A stretch of DNA of 64,000 nt from Candidatus Delongbacteria bacterium (GTDB taxonomy: Bacteria > CAIWAD01). Position 1 is the stretch's first letter. Every line of letters starts with the position of its first letter. Positions 35,481-43,774 of the stretch are shown one piece after another. A program made the position numbers and the translations under genes. The notes beneath the pieces were generated by a model, which made no database searches, was not told where the DNA came from, and saw only the letters and a list, made by a program, of their open reading frames with translations. The stretch is taken from the NCBI GenBank assembly GCA_041675285.1, contig JBAYTZ010000005.1, positions 124,001 through 188,000 of the forward strand, given 5' to 3'.

Positions 35481-36404
35481 ATGCGAGTCACCAATCGAAT
35501 GCGCGTGCAGGACAGCCTGCTGACCATCGAACAGCGCGGCGCGCGCTTCGAGGCCGTGCAGCGCGAAGCCACCAGCGGCAAGCGCGTGGACAAGGCCGGG
35601 GACGATCCCGCCGCCAGCGCGCGGATCCTCAAACTGCGCAGCGGCCTGGCCCGCAACCTGCAATTCCAACGCAACCTGGACACGGCCCGCATGCGGCTCG
35701 GACACGCCGAGCTCAGCCTGCAGCGTGCCACCGACCAGCTGGACGAGGTGCGCAGCTTCGCCGTGCAGGCCTCCACGGGCACCTGGAGCGACGAGGATCG
35801 CACCGTGCTGGGCCAGGAGGTGGACCAGCTGCTGGAGAGCCTGCTGGCCGAGGGCAACCGGCGCTTCCTGGGGCACAGCCTCTACGCGGGCAGCCAGGTG
35901 GATCAGCCGGTTTTCGAGGCCGTGCGCGACGCGGCCGGGCGCATCCAGCTGGTGACGGCCACGCCCAGCGGCCAGGAGGGCCGGGTGATGGTCCAGCTCT
36001 CCGAGAACGAACAGCTGCAGGTCAATTTTCGCGGCGTGGACGTGTTCATGGGCGGCACGCCGGGCGGGCAGGCGGACATCTTTGACACGCTGATCGAGCT
36101 GCGCGACGGCCTGCTGGCCGGGGACGAGGACGCCTCGGGGCCCGCCCTGGAGCGCATCGACGCGGTGATCTCCACCATCAACGGCACCCGGGCCTCGCTG
36201 GGCACGCGCGTGCAGCGCCTGGACGCCACCGAGAACCAGCTCTTCAGCCGGCAGGAACTGCTGACCGACAACATCTCCGACGACGAGGACGCCAACCTGG
36301 CCGACACGATGATGCGCTACACGCTGGAGCAGACGGGCTACCAGGCCGCGCTGAAGTCCATCTCCCAGGTGATGAGCACGAGCCTGCTGAATTTCCTGAG
36401 CTGA
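35481..36404 (+). CDS. flgL: Flagellar hook-associated protein 3 FlgL
   Basis: FlgL is the second hook-filament junction protein, flagellin-like at both ends. The 307-residue product starts MRVTNRMRVQDSL and has the flagellin-type N-terminal helix QREATSGKRVDKAGDDPAASARILKLRSGLARNLQFQRN. The C-terminal helix is DANLADTMMRYTLEQTGYQAALKSISQVMSTSLLNFL. The ATG with GGGGGAACGCGG upstream is used; an earlier in-frame ATG adds only eight unconserved residues. It is the last gene of the operon. No csrA, fliW or flagellin gene follows in the window. Confidence 0.94.
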   Translation: MRVTNRMRVQDSLLTIEQRGARFEAVQREATSGKRVDKAGDDPAASARILKLRSGLARNLQFQRNLDTARMRLGHAELSLQRATDQLDEVRSFAVQASTGTWSDEDRTVLGQEVDQLLESLLAEGNRRFLGHSLYAGSQVDQPVFEAVRDAAGRIQLVTATPSGQEGRVMVQLSENEQLQVNFRGVDVFMGGTPGGQADIFDTLIELRDGLLAGDEDASGPALERIDAVISTINGTRASLGTRVQRLDATENQLFSRQELLTDNISDDEDANLADTMMRYTLEQTGYQAALKSISQVMSTSLLNFLS

Positions 36405-36422
36405 GCTGGTCGGCCGCAGTTT

Positions 36423-36551
36423 TCACCACAGAGGCACAGAGGCACAGAGTCGTTTTTGGATTTCCAAAGACGGCGATTTGTCGACGCGCCTTTCTTCATT
36501 GCGCACACCACAGATCCACAGAGCCGTTTTTTTTGGAGTTCAAAGGACGGC
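36423..36551. repeat. Tandem half-copies of the CACAGAG repeat (copy D)
   Basis: The left arm TCACCACAGAGGCACAGAGG (36423-36449) is followed by CGTTTTTGGATTTCCAAAGA-CGGC. A second, degenerate arm CACCACAGATCCACAGAG (36506-36523) is followed by CCGTTTTTTTTGGAGTTCAAAGGACGGC. The two units are direct repeats of each other, and no matching right arm is present. Confidence 0.75.
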
Positions 36552-36622
36552 ACTCGACTTCGCTCAGTGCCAGCAGGACCCAGCACAGGCGACGCGAACC
36601 ATCGATGAATCGAGTTCCTGTT

Positions 36623-36703
36623 TTCGGCCTCAATAGCGCGTCGCCACTGACCGTCGGCGCATTCCCATGCGCCGATGGTCAGTACGCGCGCGCTGAGGCC
36701 GAA
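36623..36703. repeat. Long hairpin, 17-bp apical stem with TCCC loop
   Basis: 36646-36662 pairs with 36667-36683 (one G-U) across the tetraloop TCCC. Beyond a short internal loop, AGCGCG pairs with CGCGCT, and TTCGGCCTC pairs with GAGGCCGAA. The total span is 81 bases. It is not followed by a U-tract, so it is unlikely to be an intrinsic terminator. Confidence 0.75.
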
Positions 36704-36771
36704 GAGGTGGAACTGATCGGAGAGGTGATAGGCGCGCCCTCGCGCCTGCTTTGCCGGAGCCTTTTCTTTGG

Positions 36772-36804
36772 TCCCGCTTTCTTTTCCGCGAAAAGAAAGC
36801 GGGA
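36772..36804. repeat. Perfect 14-bp stem-loop (CTTTGG-type hairpin, copy 1)
   Basis: TCCCGCTTTCTTTT and its exact reverse complement enclose the loop CCGCG and are preceded by CTTTTCTTTGG. A second hairpin of the same design but different stem sequence lies at 45949-45979. From memory, similar CTTTGG-plus-hairpin units occur in many bacterial genomes. It could act as a bidirectional terminator for flgL and metH. Confidence 0.78.
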
Positions 36805-36888
36805 AACACGGCGCGTCAGCGCACGACCCCCCACACGCGAGTGGGCAGAAGAAAGCCGGTGTGACCCGGCGCTGGGATCACGGCCCCG

Positions 36889-39800
36889 CTACACGCTGAA
36901 ATACTTGGCCTCCGGGTGGTGCACGATCAGCGCCGACGTGCTCTGCTCGGGCACGATCTGCCATTCCTCGGTGAGGCGGCAGCCGATGCGCTCCACGCCC
37001 AGCAGCTCGGCCAGCAGCTGCTGGTCCTCCAGCCGCGGGCAGGCCGGATAGCCGAAGCTGTAGCGGCTGCCGCGGTAGCCCTGGCGGAAGATCTGCTTCA
37101 CGTGTGGCGCGTCGTCGCCGGCGATGCCCAGCTCCCGGCGCATCCGGGCGTGCCAGCCCTCAGCCAGCGCCTCGGCGGCCTCCACCGACAGGCCGTGCAC
37201 GTAGAGATACTCGCTGTAACGGTCCGCCTCCAGGTGGCGCAGGGCCTCGGCCGTGGCCTCGGCACCCACGGTCACCCACTGCAGGCCCAGCACGTCCCGG
37301 CGCCCGTCCTGGGCGGAGGAGAAGTAGTCACTGATGCAGTGCCAGGGCGCCTCGGTTTGGCGCGGAAAGTCCAGGTGCAGCGGATTGGGATCGTCCGGGT
37401 GGCGCCAGATCCAGAGCCGCCGGCCCTCCGCCTGGACCGGGAACCAGCCCCAGGCTACGGCCGGGCGCAGCCAGCCGCGCTGGCGGGCGTCGAGTTTGAG
37501 GCGCTCCAGCAGCGGCTGGATGGTCTCGCGCTCCAGGCGCTGCCAGGCCTCCTCGTCCAGTCGGCCGCGCTTGAAGCCCCACTCGCCCTTGGTCAGCGTG
37601 TTCAGGTTCAGCCAGGGCCAGACCTCGTCCAGGTCCAGCTCCGTCTCCACCCGGGCGCCCCAGAAGGGCGGCTCGGGTAGTGCCTCCAGCCGCGCGGGCC
37701 GTGCCGCCGGCGCCACGTCCAGGCAGGGATCCAGGGCCGGGGCGGCTTCCTGGAAGGTGGCCGCCGGGGCCTCCTCGCCCCCGGGCTCCGCTGGCGCGGT
37801 CTCCGCCGTCGCCTTCGCCGCCGCCGGGTCGCGACCCGCCCGCAGGGCCTCCAGGATGGCCAATCCTTCGAAGGCGTCGCGCGCGTAGTAGAGCGGACCC
37901 GGGTAGAGCGGGCGCAGCTCCTCGTCCACGTGGCGCCGGTTGAGCGCCGCGCCGCCCAGGATCACGGGCAGCGTCAGCCCCTCCCGGGCGAAGACCTCCA
38001 GGTTCTCGCGCATCACGAAGACCGAGCGCACCAACAGGCCGCTCAGGCCCACGGCGTCGGGCGGGTGGCGCCGGATGGCCTCCAGCAGCTGCTCCACGGG
38101 CACCTTGATGCCCAGGTTCTCCACCTCCCAGCCATTGTTGCGCACGATGATGTCCACCAGGTTCTTGCCGATGTCGTGGACGTCGCCGCGCACGGTGGCC
38201 AGGAGCAGGCGGCCGCGGGGCTGGCCGGCGGCGCCCGCCACGCCCATCCGGGGCTCCAGGTGGCGCACGGCGCGCTTCATGGTCTCGGCGCTCTGCAGCA
38301 CGAAAGGCAGCTGCAGGCGGCCGGCGCCGAACAGCTCGCCCACGGTCTGCATGCCCGCCAGCAGCACGTCGTTCACCAGGCTCCAGGGATCGCGCTCCAA
38401 GAGGGCCAGCTCCAGGTCCGCCTCCAGACCTTCGCCGCGCCCGTTGACGATCCGCGCCTTGAGCCGCTCCTCCACGGGCAGGGCGGCCAGCTCGTCCACG
38501 GCGGCGCCGGACGAGGACAGGCCTGCTTCCTCTCCCAGGGCCAGCAGGGCGGCCAGGGGATCACCCGCGCTGTGATCGCCTTCCAGCAGGCGCCGGCACT
38601 GTTCGCGCAGCTCGGCGGGCAGCTGGTGCGTGGGCGTGATCCGCCCGGCGTGCAGGATGGCCGCGTCCAGCCCGGCCGCCAGGGCCAGCTCCAGGAACAC
38701 GCTGTTGAGCGCCTGGCGCAGGGCGGGCTTCAGGCCGAAGCTGACGTTGCTCAGGCCCAGGCTGGTGCGCACGCCGGGCAGCTCGGCCTTGATCAGCCGC
38801 AGGGCCTCCAGGGTCTCGCGCGCGCTTAGCCGGTAGTCGGGATCGCCGGAGGCCAGGGTGAAGGTCAGGGGATCCACCAGCAGGTCGCCGGGGCTGAGCC
38901 CCTCGTCCAGGGCCACGTGGAGCAGGCGTCGGGCCACCTGGAGCTTGCGCTCCGGCGTGCGGGCCATTCCCTCTTCGTCGATGCAGAGCGCCACCACGGC
39001 CGCCCCGTGCCGGCGGCAGAGCTGCAGGATCTGCCGGGCGCGGGTCTCGCCGTCCTCCAGGTTGATGGAGTTGACGATGGCCCGGCCGCCCAGCCGCTCC
39101 AGCGCGGCCTCGATCACCGGGGGCTCGGTGGAGTCGATCATCAGCGGGATGGAGAGCGCCGTGGCCAGCCGGCGGCAGAGCTCGTCCATGTCGGCGCGCT
39201 CGTCGCGGCCCACGCAGGCCGTGCAGAGGTCGAGCACGTGGGCGCCCTCGGCGGCCTGCTCGCGCGCCATCTCCACCAGTCCCTCCCAGTCGTCGGCCTC
39301 CAGGCGCTTGCGGAAGAGGCGCGAGCCGTTGGCGTTGGTGCGCTCGCCGATGAGCAGCGGACCGGGCTGCTGGGTGAGGGCCATCGTGGAGTAGAGGCTG
39401 GCCAGCGCCTCCACGGGCTGGGGCGAGCGCCGACCGGGTTGTGCGCCGCGCAGCTCGCGGGCCAGCGCGGCCAGGTGCGCGGAGGTGGTGCCGCAGCAGC
39501 CGCCCGCCAGCAACACGCCCTGCTGGAGGACGAAGTCGCGCATCTGCCGGGCGAAGTCCTCCGGGGCCAAGTCGTAGATCATCCGCCCACCCTCGGCCCG
39601 GGGCAGGCCGGCGTTGGGCTGGACGCTAAGCGGAAAGGGCGAGGCGGCAGCCAACTGCAGCACCTGGGGCCGCATGGAGGCCGGCCCGGTGGCGCAGTTC
39701 AGGCCGAAGAAGGCCGGCCGCCAGGGTCCCAGGGCGCAGAGGGCCGCGCCGGGCTCGGTGCCCAGGAGCAGCGTGCCCGTGGTTTCCACCGTGATCTGCA

Positions 39801-40365
39801 CGCCCACGGGCCAGCGCCGGCCGCGGCGCCGGAAGGCGCGCTCGCAGGCCTCGAGGGCGGCCTTGGCCTGGAGGGGGTCCTGGACGGTCTCCACCAACAG
39901 CAGGTCCACGCCGCCGTCCAGCAGCCCTTCCACCAGGGGCGAATAGGAGTCCACCAGCGCGGCCCAGCGGATCTGCCCCAGGCTGGGCAGGCGCGTGCCC
40001 GGCCCGATGGAGCCGGCCACCCAGCGTGGACGCGCGGGCGTGGCGAAGCGGTCCGCCGTGCGTCGCGCCAGGGCCGCCGCGGCCTGGCCCAGTTCCCGGG
40101 CGGCGCCGCCCAGGCCGTATTCGTCCAGCACCACGGAGAAGGAGCCGAAACTGTCGGTCTCCACGATGTCGCTGCCCGCCTCCAGGAAGCCGGCGTGGAT
40201 CTCCTCGATCAGGGCCGGGCGGCTGAGCACGAGCCACTCGTTCAGGCCCTCGTGGCCCTCGAAGGCCTCGAGGGGCGGCGCGGCGAACTGGATGCTCGTG
40301 CCCATGGCACCGTCGAACAGCAGCAGCTCCCGCCCCAGGCGGGATTCCAGGTCGGCATGAGGCAT
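36889..40365 (-). CDS. metH: Cobalamin-dependent methionine synthase
   Basis: MetH transfers a methyl group from 5-methyltetrahydrofolate via cobalamin to homocysteine. The 1158 residues carry all four modules. The homocysteine domain has Zn ligands in FGLNCATGP and GGCCGTT. The pterin domain contains IGERTNANGSRLF and NSINLEDG. The cobalamin cap/binding domain has DVHDIGKNL supplying the axial His, and GLSGLLVRS. The AdoMet activation domain has RGSRYSFGYPACP. The minus-strand ATG follows AAAGGA. It is slightly shorter than E. coli MetH (1227). It is divergent from a metF-like gene. No cobalamin or SAM riboswitch is seen in the 71-base gap. Confidence 0.97.
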   Translation of the reverse strand: MPHADLESRLGRELLLFDGAMGTSIQFAAPPLEAFEGHEGLNEWLVLSRPALIEEIHAGFLEAGSDIVETDSFGSFSVVLDEYGLGGAARELGQAAAALARRTADRFATPARPRWVAGSIGPGTRLPSLGQIRWAALVDSYSPLVEGLLDGGVDLLLVETVQDPLQAKAALEACERAFRRRGRRWPVGVQITVETTGTLLLGTEPGAALCALGPWRPAFFGLNCATGPASMRPQVLQLAAASPFPLSVQPNAGLPRAEGGRMIYDLAPEDFARQMRDFVLQQGVLLAGGCCGTTSAHLAALARELRGAQPGRRSPQPVEALASLYSTMALTQQPGPLLIGERTNANGSRLFRKRLEADDWEGLVEMAREQAAEGAHVLDLCTACVGRDERADMDELCRRLATALSIPLMIDSTEPPVIEAALERLGGRAIVNSINLEDGETRARQILQLCRRHGAAVVALCIDEEGMARTPERKLQVARRLLHVALDEGLSPGDLLVDPLTFTLASGDPDYRLSARETLEALRLIKAELPGVRTSLGLSNVSFGLKPALRQALNSVFLELALAAGLDAAILHAGRITPTHQLPAELREQCRRLLEGDHSAGDPLAALLALGEEAGLSSSGAAVDELAALPVEERLKARIVNGRGEGLEADLELALLERDPWSLVNDVLLAGMQTVGELFGAGRLQLPFVLQSAETMKRAVRHLEPRMGVAGAAGQPRGRLLLATVRGDVHDIGKNLVDIIVRNNGWEVENLGIKVPVEQLLEAIRRHPPDAVGLSGLLVRSVFVMRENLEVFAREGLTLPVILGGAALNRRHVDEELRPLYPGPLYYARDAFEGLAILEALRAGRDPAAAKATAETAPAEPGGEEAPAATFQEAAPALDPCLDVAPAARPARLEALPEPPFWGARVETELDLDEVWPWLNLNTLTKGEWGFKRGRLDEEAWQRLERETIQPLLERLKLDARQRGWLRPAVAWGWFPVQAEGRRLWIWRHPDDPNPLHLDFPRQTEAPWHCISDYFSSAQDGRRDVLGLQWVTVGAEATAEALRHLEADRYSEYLYVHGLSVEAAEALAEGWHARMRRELGIAGDDAPHVKQIFRQGYRGSRYSFGYPACPRLEDQQLLAELLGVERIGCRLTEEWQIVPEQSTSALIVHHPEAKYFSV

Positions 40366-40436
40366 TGGGGGGTCCTTTCTGTCGGGCGCCGTGAACCATA
40401 TTGGCCCGCGTGTGCAACCTAATGGAAAGCGAGGCC

Positions 40437-41384
40437 ATGCGCATCCCCGAGTTTCTGGCCCTGCGGCGCCAGCCCTTCTTCAGCTTTGAATTGATCCCGC
40501 CCATCCGTGGCGGCGGGATGGCCCAGGTGCACGAGGTGCTGGAGGCGCTGATGCCCTTCCACCCGGCCTGGGTGGACGTCACCAACCACGCCGCGGACTC
40601 CTGGTTCGAGGAGGGCGAGGACGGCGCCTGGCGCCGGCACATCTACCGCAAGCGGCCGGGCACGCTGGGCCTCTGCGCGGCGCTGCGCTACCGCTACGGC
40701 GTGGAGACCGTGCCGCACCTGCTCTGCGTGGGCTTCACGCGGGAGGAGACCGAGGACGCGCTGATCGAGCTCTCCTACCTGGACATCCACAACGTGCTGG
40801 CCATCCGCGGCGACGTGCCGGACTGGCACCAGGTGCGGCCCGGGCCGCGCAACGCCTACGCCGTGGATCTGGTGCGCCAGGTGCGGGAGGTCAACGCCGG
40901 CCGCTACCTGCACGAGTTGGCCGAGCGCCAGCCGGGCCGCTTCGCCGTGGGCGTGGCGGGCTATCCCGAGAAACACGTGGAGTCCCCCAACCTGAGCTTC
41001 GACCTGGAGAAGTTGAAGGAGAAGCAGGACGCGGGCGCCGAGTGGGTGGTCAGCCAGATGGGCTTCGACGCCGGCCGCTGGGCCGACTACGTGGCGCGCT
41101 GCCGGGCCGCCGGGATCCACGCGCCCATCCTGCCCGGGCTGAAGGTGGTCAGCCGCCTGCACCAGGTGAACAGCCTGCCCCGGCACTTCCACGTGGATCT
41201 GCCCGAGGAGCTGGTCCACGACCTGCTGCAGGCCCGCGGGCCGGCGGAGCGCGAGGAGGCCGGGGTCCGGCACGCCACCCGCCTGGGCCGGGCCCTGCTG
41301 GAGGCGGGCGCGCCGGGCCTGCACTTCTTCGTCACCCAGGACGCCCCGCTGGTGGTCCGCGTGCTACAGGCCCTGAACCTGTAG
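40437..41384 (+). CDS. metF: Methylenetetrahydrofolate reductase family protein
   Basis: MetF reduces 5,10-methylene-THF to 5-methyl-THF, the substrate of MetH. The 315-residue TIM-barrel protein opens MRIPEFLALRRQPFFSFELIPPIRGGG. It has VDVTNHAADSW, PHLLCVGFTREETEDALIELSYLDIHNVLAIRGD (the conserved folate/FAD region), VGVAGYPEKHVESPN and KLKEKQDAGAEWVVSQMGFD. Its GLHFFV near the C-terminus is typical. I use the ATG at 40437 because the conserved sequence starts there, although ATG at 40422 is possible. It is somewhat divergent (FELIPP rather than FEFFPP), so a corrinoid-linked MetF variant is conceivable. Divergent pairing with metH supports the role. Confidence 0.88.
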   Translation: MRIPEFLALRRQPFFSFELIPPIRGGGMAQVHEVLEALMPFHPAWVDVTNHAADSWFEEGEDGAWRRHIYRKRPGTLGLCAALRYRYGVETVPHLLCVGFTREETEDALIELSYLDIHNVLAIRGDVPDWHQVRPGPRNAYAVDLVRQVREVNAGRYLHELAERQPGRFAVGVAGYPEKHVESPNLSFDLEKLKEKQDAGAEWVVSQMGFDAGRWADYVARCRAAGIHAPILPGLKVVSRLHQVNSLPRHFHVDLPEELVHDLLQARGPAEREEAGVRHATRLGRALLEAGAPGLHFFVTQDAPLVVRVLQALNL

Positions 41385-41510
41385 CCGGCCCGGGCGGCCG
41401 CCAACCGCGGCGGCCGGACGGGGGTGGGAGAGGAAAAGGGCTTTGCTATCATGTGCGGCCGTCGCGTGAGACAGCCCGCGGCGCTGAATTCTACAGAAAG
41501 AAGGGATGGC

Positions 41511-42239
41511 ATGAAGATTCTGACCACGATGGCCCTGCTGCTCCTGGTGCTCCAGGCCGGCGCGGCGGGGTTCTCCGGAACCGTCAAGCAGACCATGGAC
41601 GGCGGCGGCTACACCTACGTGCTGCTGACCACGGGCAAGGGCGACATCTGGCTGGCCGGGCCCCAGACGGCGGTGAAGAAGGGCCAGAAGCTGAGCACGG
41701 GGGACGGCATGCTGATGTCCGGCTTCCAGAGCAAGGCGCTGAACCGCACCTTCGACCAGATCTATTTCGTCAATTCGCTGGGCGCGGCGGCGGGCGGCGG
41801 TGCGGCCATGGGCAAGGCGCCGGCGGGCAAGGGCATGGCGGCCAACCCCCACGCGGGCATGCCGCTGGCCGGCCAGAAGGCGCCGGGCGCCAGCGTGGCC
41901 AAGCCCAAGGCGGGCAGCATCAAGAAGGCCACCCACACCGTGGCCGACTGCTTCTTCCAGCCCAAGCTGCTGGCCGGGAAGACCGTCGAGGTGCGCGGCG
42001 TGGTGACCAAGTACAACGAAGGCATCATGGGTTCCAACTGGATCCACCTGATGGACGGCTCGGGCCAGTCCGGCAAGGACGATCTGGTGGTGACCACCTC
42101 CCAGAAGGTCAAGGTCGGCGACCGCATCACGGCCAAGGGCAAGCTGGGCACCGACCGCGACCTGGGGTCGGGCTACTTCTTCCCCGTGCTGCTGGAAAAC
42201 GCCACGGTGAAGGTGGAAGCCTCGACGAAGGGCAAGTAG
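41511..42239 (+). CDS. Exported protein with two OB-fold-like domains (NrfJ-like)
   Basis: This 242-residue protein has a Sec signal (ILTTMALLLLVLQAGAAG). Domain 1 (about 20-95) contains GGGYTYVLLTTGKGDIWLAGP and SKALNRTFDQIYFV. After an Ala/Gly/Pro/Lys-rich linker comes domain 2 (about 140-235) with GKTVEVRGVVTKYNEGIMGSNWIHLMDGSG and GDRITAKGKLGTDRDLGSGYFFPVLLE, the pattern of a nucleic-acid-like OB fold. The combination recalls NrfJ/DUF-type periplasmic proteins seen near multihaem cytochromes, but no cytochrome gene is adjacent. A single Cys (ADCFFQ) is present. Function remains open. AAGAAGGG lies upstream of the ATG. Confidence 0.72.
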   Translation: MKILTTMALLLLVLQAGAAGFSGTVKQTMDGGGYTYVLLTTGKGDIWLAGPQTAVKKGQKLSTGDGMLMSGFQSKALNRTFDQIYFVNSLGAAAGGGAAMGKAPAGKGMAANPHAGMPLAGQKAPGASVAKPKAGSIKKATHTVADCFFQPKLLAGKTVEVRGVVTKYNEGIMGSNWIHLMDGSGQSGKDDLVVTTSQKVKVGDRITAKGKLGTDRDLGSGYFFPVLLENATVKVEASTKGK

Positions 42240-42243
42240 GCCC

Positions 42244-42849
42244 ATGGCCTGGCTGGGGCGCTTCCCACGGCACCGCATCGCCTTCACGCGGCTCTTCGCG
42301 CTCGGGCTGCTGGCTCTGCTGCTGCTGAGCGGCCGGCCGCTGCTACCCGGGGCGCAGACGGGAGGACCGGCCTACTGGGCCGGTTTCCTGCTGCTGATGG
42401 CCGGCATGCTGGGCCGACTTTGGAGCCTGCTCTACCTCTCGGGCTACAAGACCCGCCAAGTGGTGGACGCCGGTCCCTTCAGCGTGGTGCGCAATCCGCT
42501 CTACGGCTTCTCCTTCCTGGGGGCCGCGGGAGGCGCCCTGGTCACCAACCACTTCTGGTTCACCCTGCTCCTGTTGGGCGGTTTCCTGGCCTACTACCCC
42601 TTCGTGATCCTCTCCGAGGAGGCGGGGCTGCGGGCGCGGCTGGGCTCCGCCTACGAGGACTACTGCCGCCGCGTGCCGCGGATCTGGCCGCGCTTTCAGG
42701 GCTTCCAACGGCCGGAGAGCTGGGACGTGCGCCTGAAGGGCTACGATTCCGCCTGGCGCGACGCCCTCTGGTTCCCCGTGGTCTTCGTGGCCCTCAGCCT
42801 CTACCGGCGGGCCCTGGAACTGGGCGTGCTGCCCTTCCCCCTGCAGTGA
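42244..42849 (+). CDS. Isoprenylcysteine carboxyl methyltransferase-like membrane protein
   Basis: This 201-residue inner-membrane protein has four to five helices (LFALGLLALLLLSG, WAGFLLLMAGMLGRLWSLLYL, FWFTLLLLGGFLAYYPFVIL). It carries the ICMT/PEMT-type signature GPFSVVRNPLYGFSFLGAAGGAL followed by E-E-x-x-L-R...YEDYCRRVPRIWP. Bacterial members methylate unknown small or lipid substrates using SAM. It starts four bases after the OB-fold gene and precedes an M50 protease. Confidence 0.83.
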   Translation: MAWLGRFPRHRIAFTRLFALGLLALLLLSGRPLLPGAQTGGPAYWAGFLLLMAGMLGRLWSLLYLSGYKTRQVVDAGPFSVVRNPLYGFSFLGAAGGALVTNHFWFTLLLLGGFLAYYPFVILSEEAGLRARLGSAYEDYCRRVPRIWPRFQGFQRPESWDVRLKGYDSAWRDALWFPVVFVALSLYRRALELGVLPFPLQ

Positions 42850-42855
42850 GGCCCC

Positions 42856-43473
42856 ATGCATGACCTGTTGATCTTCCTGCCGGTGCTGATCTTCTCGGTG
42901 ATCGTCCACGAGGTGGCCCACGGCTGGTCGGCCCTCAAATTGGGCGACCGGACGGCCTGGCGCGAAGGCCGCCTGACCCTGGATCCGCGTCCGCACATCG
43001 ATCCCTTCATGTCGATCCTGGTGCCGGCCCTCTGCCTGCTGAGCGGCGCGCCGGTCTTCGGCGGGGCCAAGCCCGTGCCGGTGAATCCCTGGAACTTCCG
43101 CCGGCCCAGCCGGGACATGGCCTTGGTGGCCGCTGCTGGCCCGCTCTCCAACCTGCTGCTGGCCTTCGCCGCGGCCCTGATCTTCCAGGCCCTGGCCACG
43201 CGCGGCTTCCTGGCCGGCGGGCTGAGCGACGTGCTGGGGGCCCTGTTCCAGGTCAACCTGGTGCTGGCCGCCTTCAACCTGCTGCCCATTCCGCCGCTGG
43301 ACGGCAGCCGGGTGGTGGCGCACTTCCTGCCCCGCGAGCTGGGCGACCGCTACCGGGAACTGGACCGCTACGGCATGGTGCTGCTGCTGATCGTGCTCTT
43401 CTTCTTCCGCGGCCCGCTCACCGGCTACCTGAGCTGGTTCCTGAGCACGGTGGGCGGCTTGATGGTGTCCTGA
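42856..43473 (+). CDS. Site-2 protease-like zinc metallopeptidase (M50)
   Basis: This 205-residue polytopic membrane protease cleaves substrates within the membrane. It has the zinc motif HEVAHG (H18, E19, H22) in the first helix and the second metal site in FNLLPIPPLDGSRV. The intervening KPVPVNPWNFRRPSRDMALVAAAGPLSNLLLA matches the short, PDZ-less YwhC-like branch. Its substrate is unknown. It lies in a compact run between the ICMT-like gene and a small membrane protein. Confidence 0.92.
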   Translation: MHDLLIFLPVLIFSVIVHEVAHGWSALKLGDRTAWREGRLTLDPRPHIDPFMSILVPALCLLSGAPVFGGAKPVPVNPWNFRRPSRDMALVAAAGPLSNLLLAFAAALIFQALATRGFLAGGLSDVLGALFQVNLVLAAFNLLPIPPLDGSRVVAHFLPRELGDRYRELDRYGMVLLLIVLFFFRGPLTGYLSWFLSTVGGLMVS

Positions 43474-43489
43474 GTCCGGCGGAGAGGCC

Positions 43490-43774
43490 ATGCCCCTGTT
43501 TCCCAAGCTGCCGCGGCGCGAGTTCCGCTACACGCCCCTGAGTTCCCCGGAGGGCGGGAGCGATCTGCGTCAGCGGCTGCAGATCCGCCCGCTCGTCACC
43601 CCGCGTTCCCGGGGCACGGCCGTGGTCAAGTGGGGCCTGCTGTTGGCCCTGGCCCTGGCCATTTACGAATACCTGCACGGGGATCCCCTGGCCCGTTGGC
43701 TTCAGCCGCGTACCGTGGTGGGCCTTGAGGACGAGTTGAACGCACCGGCGGACTCCGCCCGGGTGCGGCCGTGA
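43490..43774 (+). CDS. Small single-pass membrane protein, function unknown
   Basis: This 94-residue protein has a basic, proline-containing N-terminal half (PRREFRYTPLSSPEGGSDLRQRLQ), one transmembrane helix (WGLLLALALAIYEYL, about 48-62) and a short acidic tail. I do not recognise a family. The ATG has GGAGAGG upstream, and the stop overlaps the GTG start of mutL (GTGA), which supports it being a real gene. Confidence 0.68.
   Translation: MPLFPKLPRREFRYTPLSSPEGGSDLRQRLQIRPLVTPRSRGTAVVKWGLLLALALAIYEYLHGDPLARWLQPRTVVGLEDELNAPADSARVRP

Larger units (their letters stand above)
36405..36888. other. 484-base gene-free gap between flgL and metH, filled with repeats and hairpins
   Basis: No credible coding sequence lies here. 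In order the gap holds two CACAGAG-type half units (36423-36551), the string ACTCGACTTCGCTCAGTGCC, a long imperfect hairpin (36623-36703), and a perfect 14-bp stem-loop (36772-36804). The genes on both sides converge on it. Confidence 0.8.

Noticed and set aside
40366..40436. SAM or cobalamin riboswitch between metH and metF
   Set aside because: The divergent gap is only about 70 bases and has no conserved riboswitch core such as a B12 box.
41395..41416. GC-rich hairpin CGGCCGCC/GGCGGCCG after metF considered as a terminator
   Set aside because: It has no downstream U-tract on either strand; such palindromic GC runs arise easily at this base composition.
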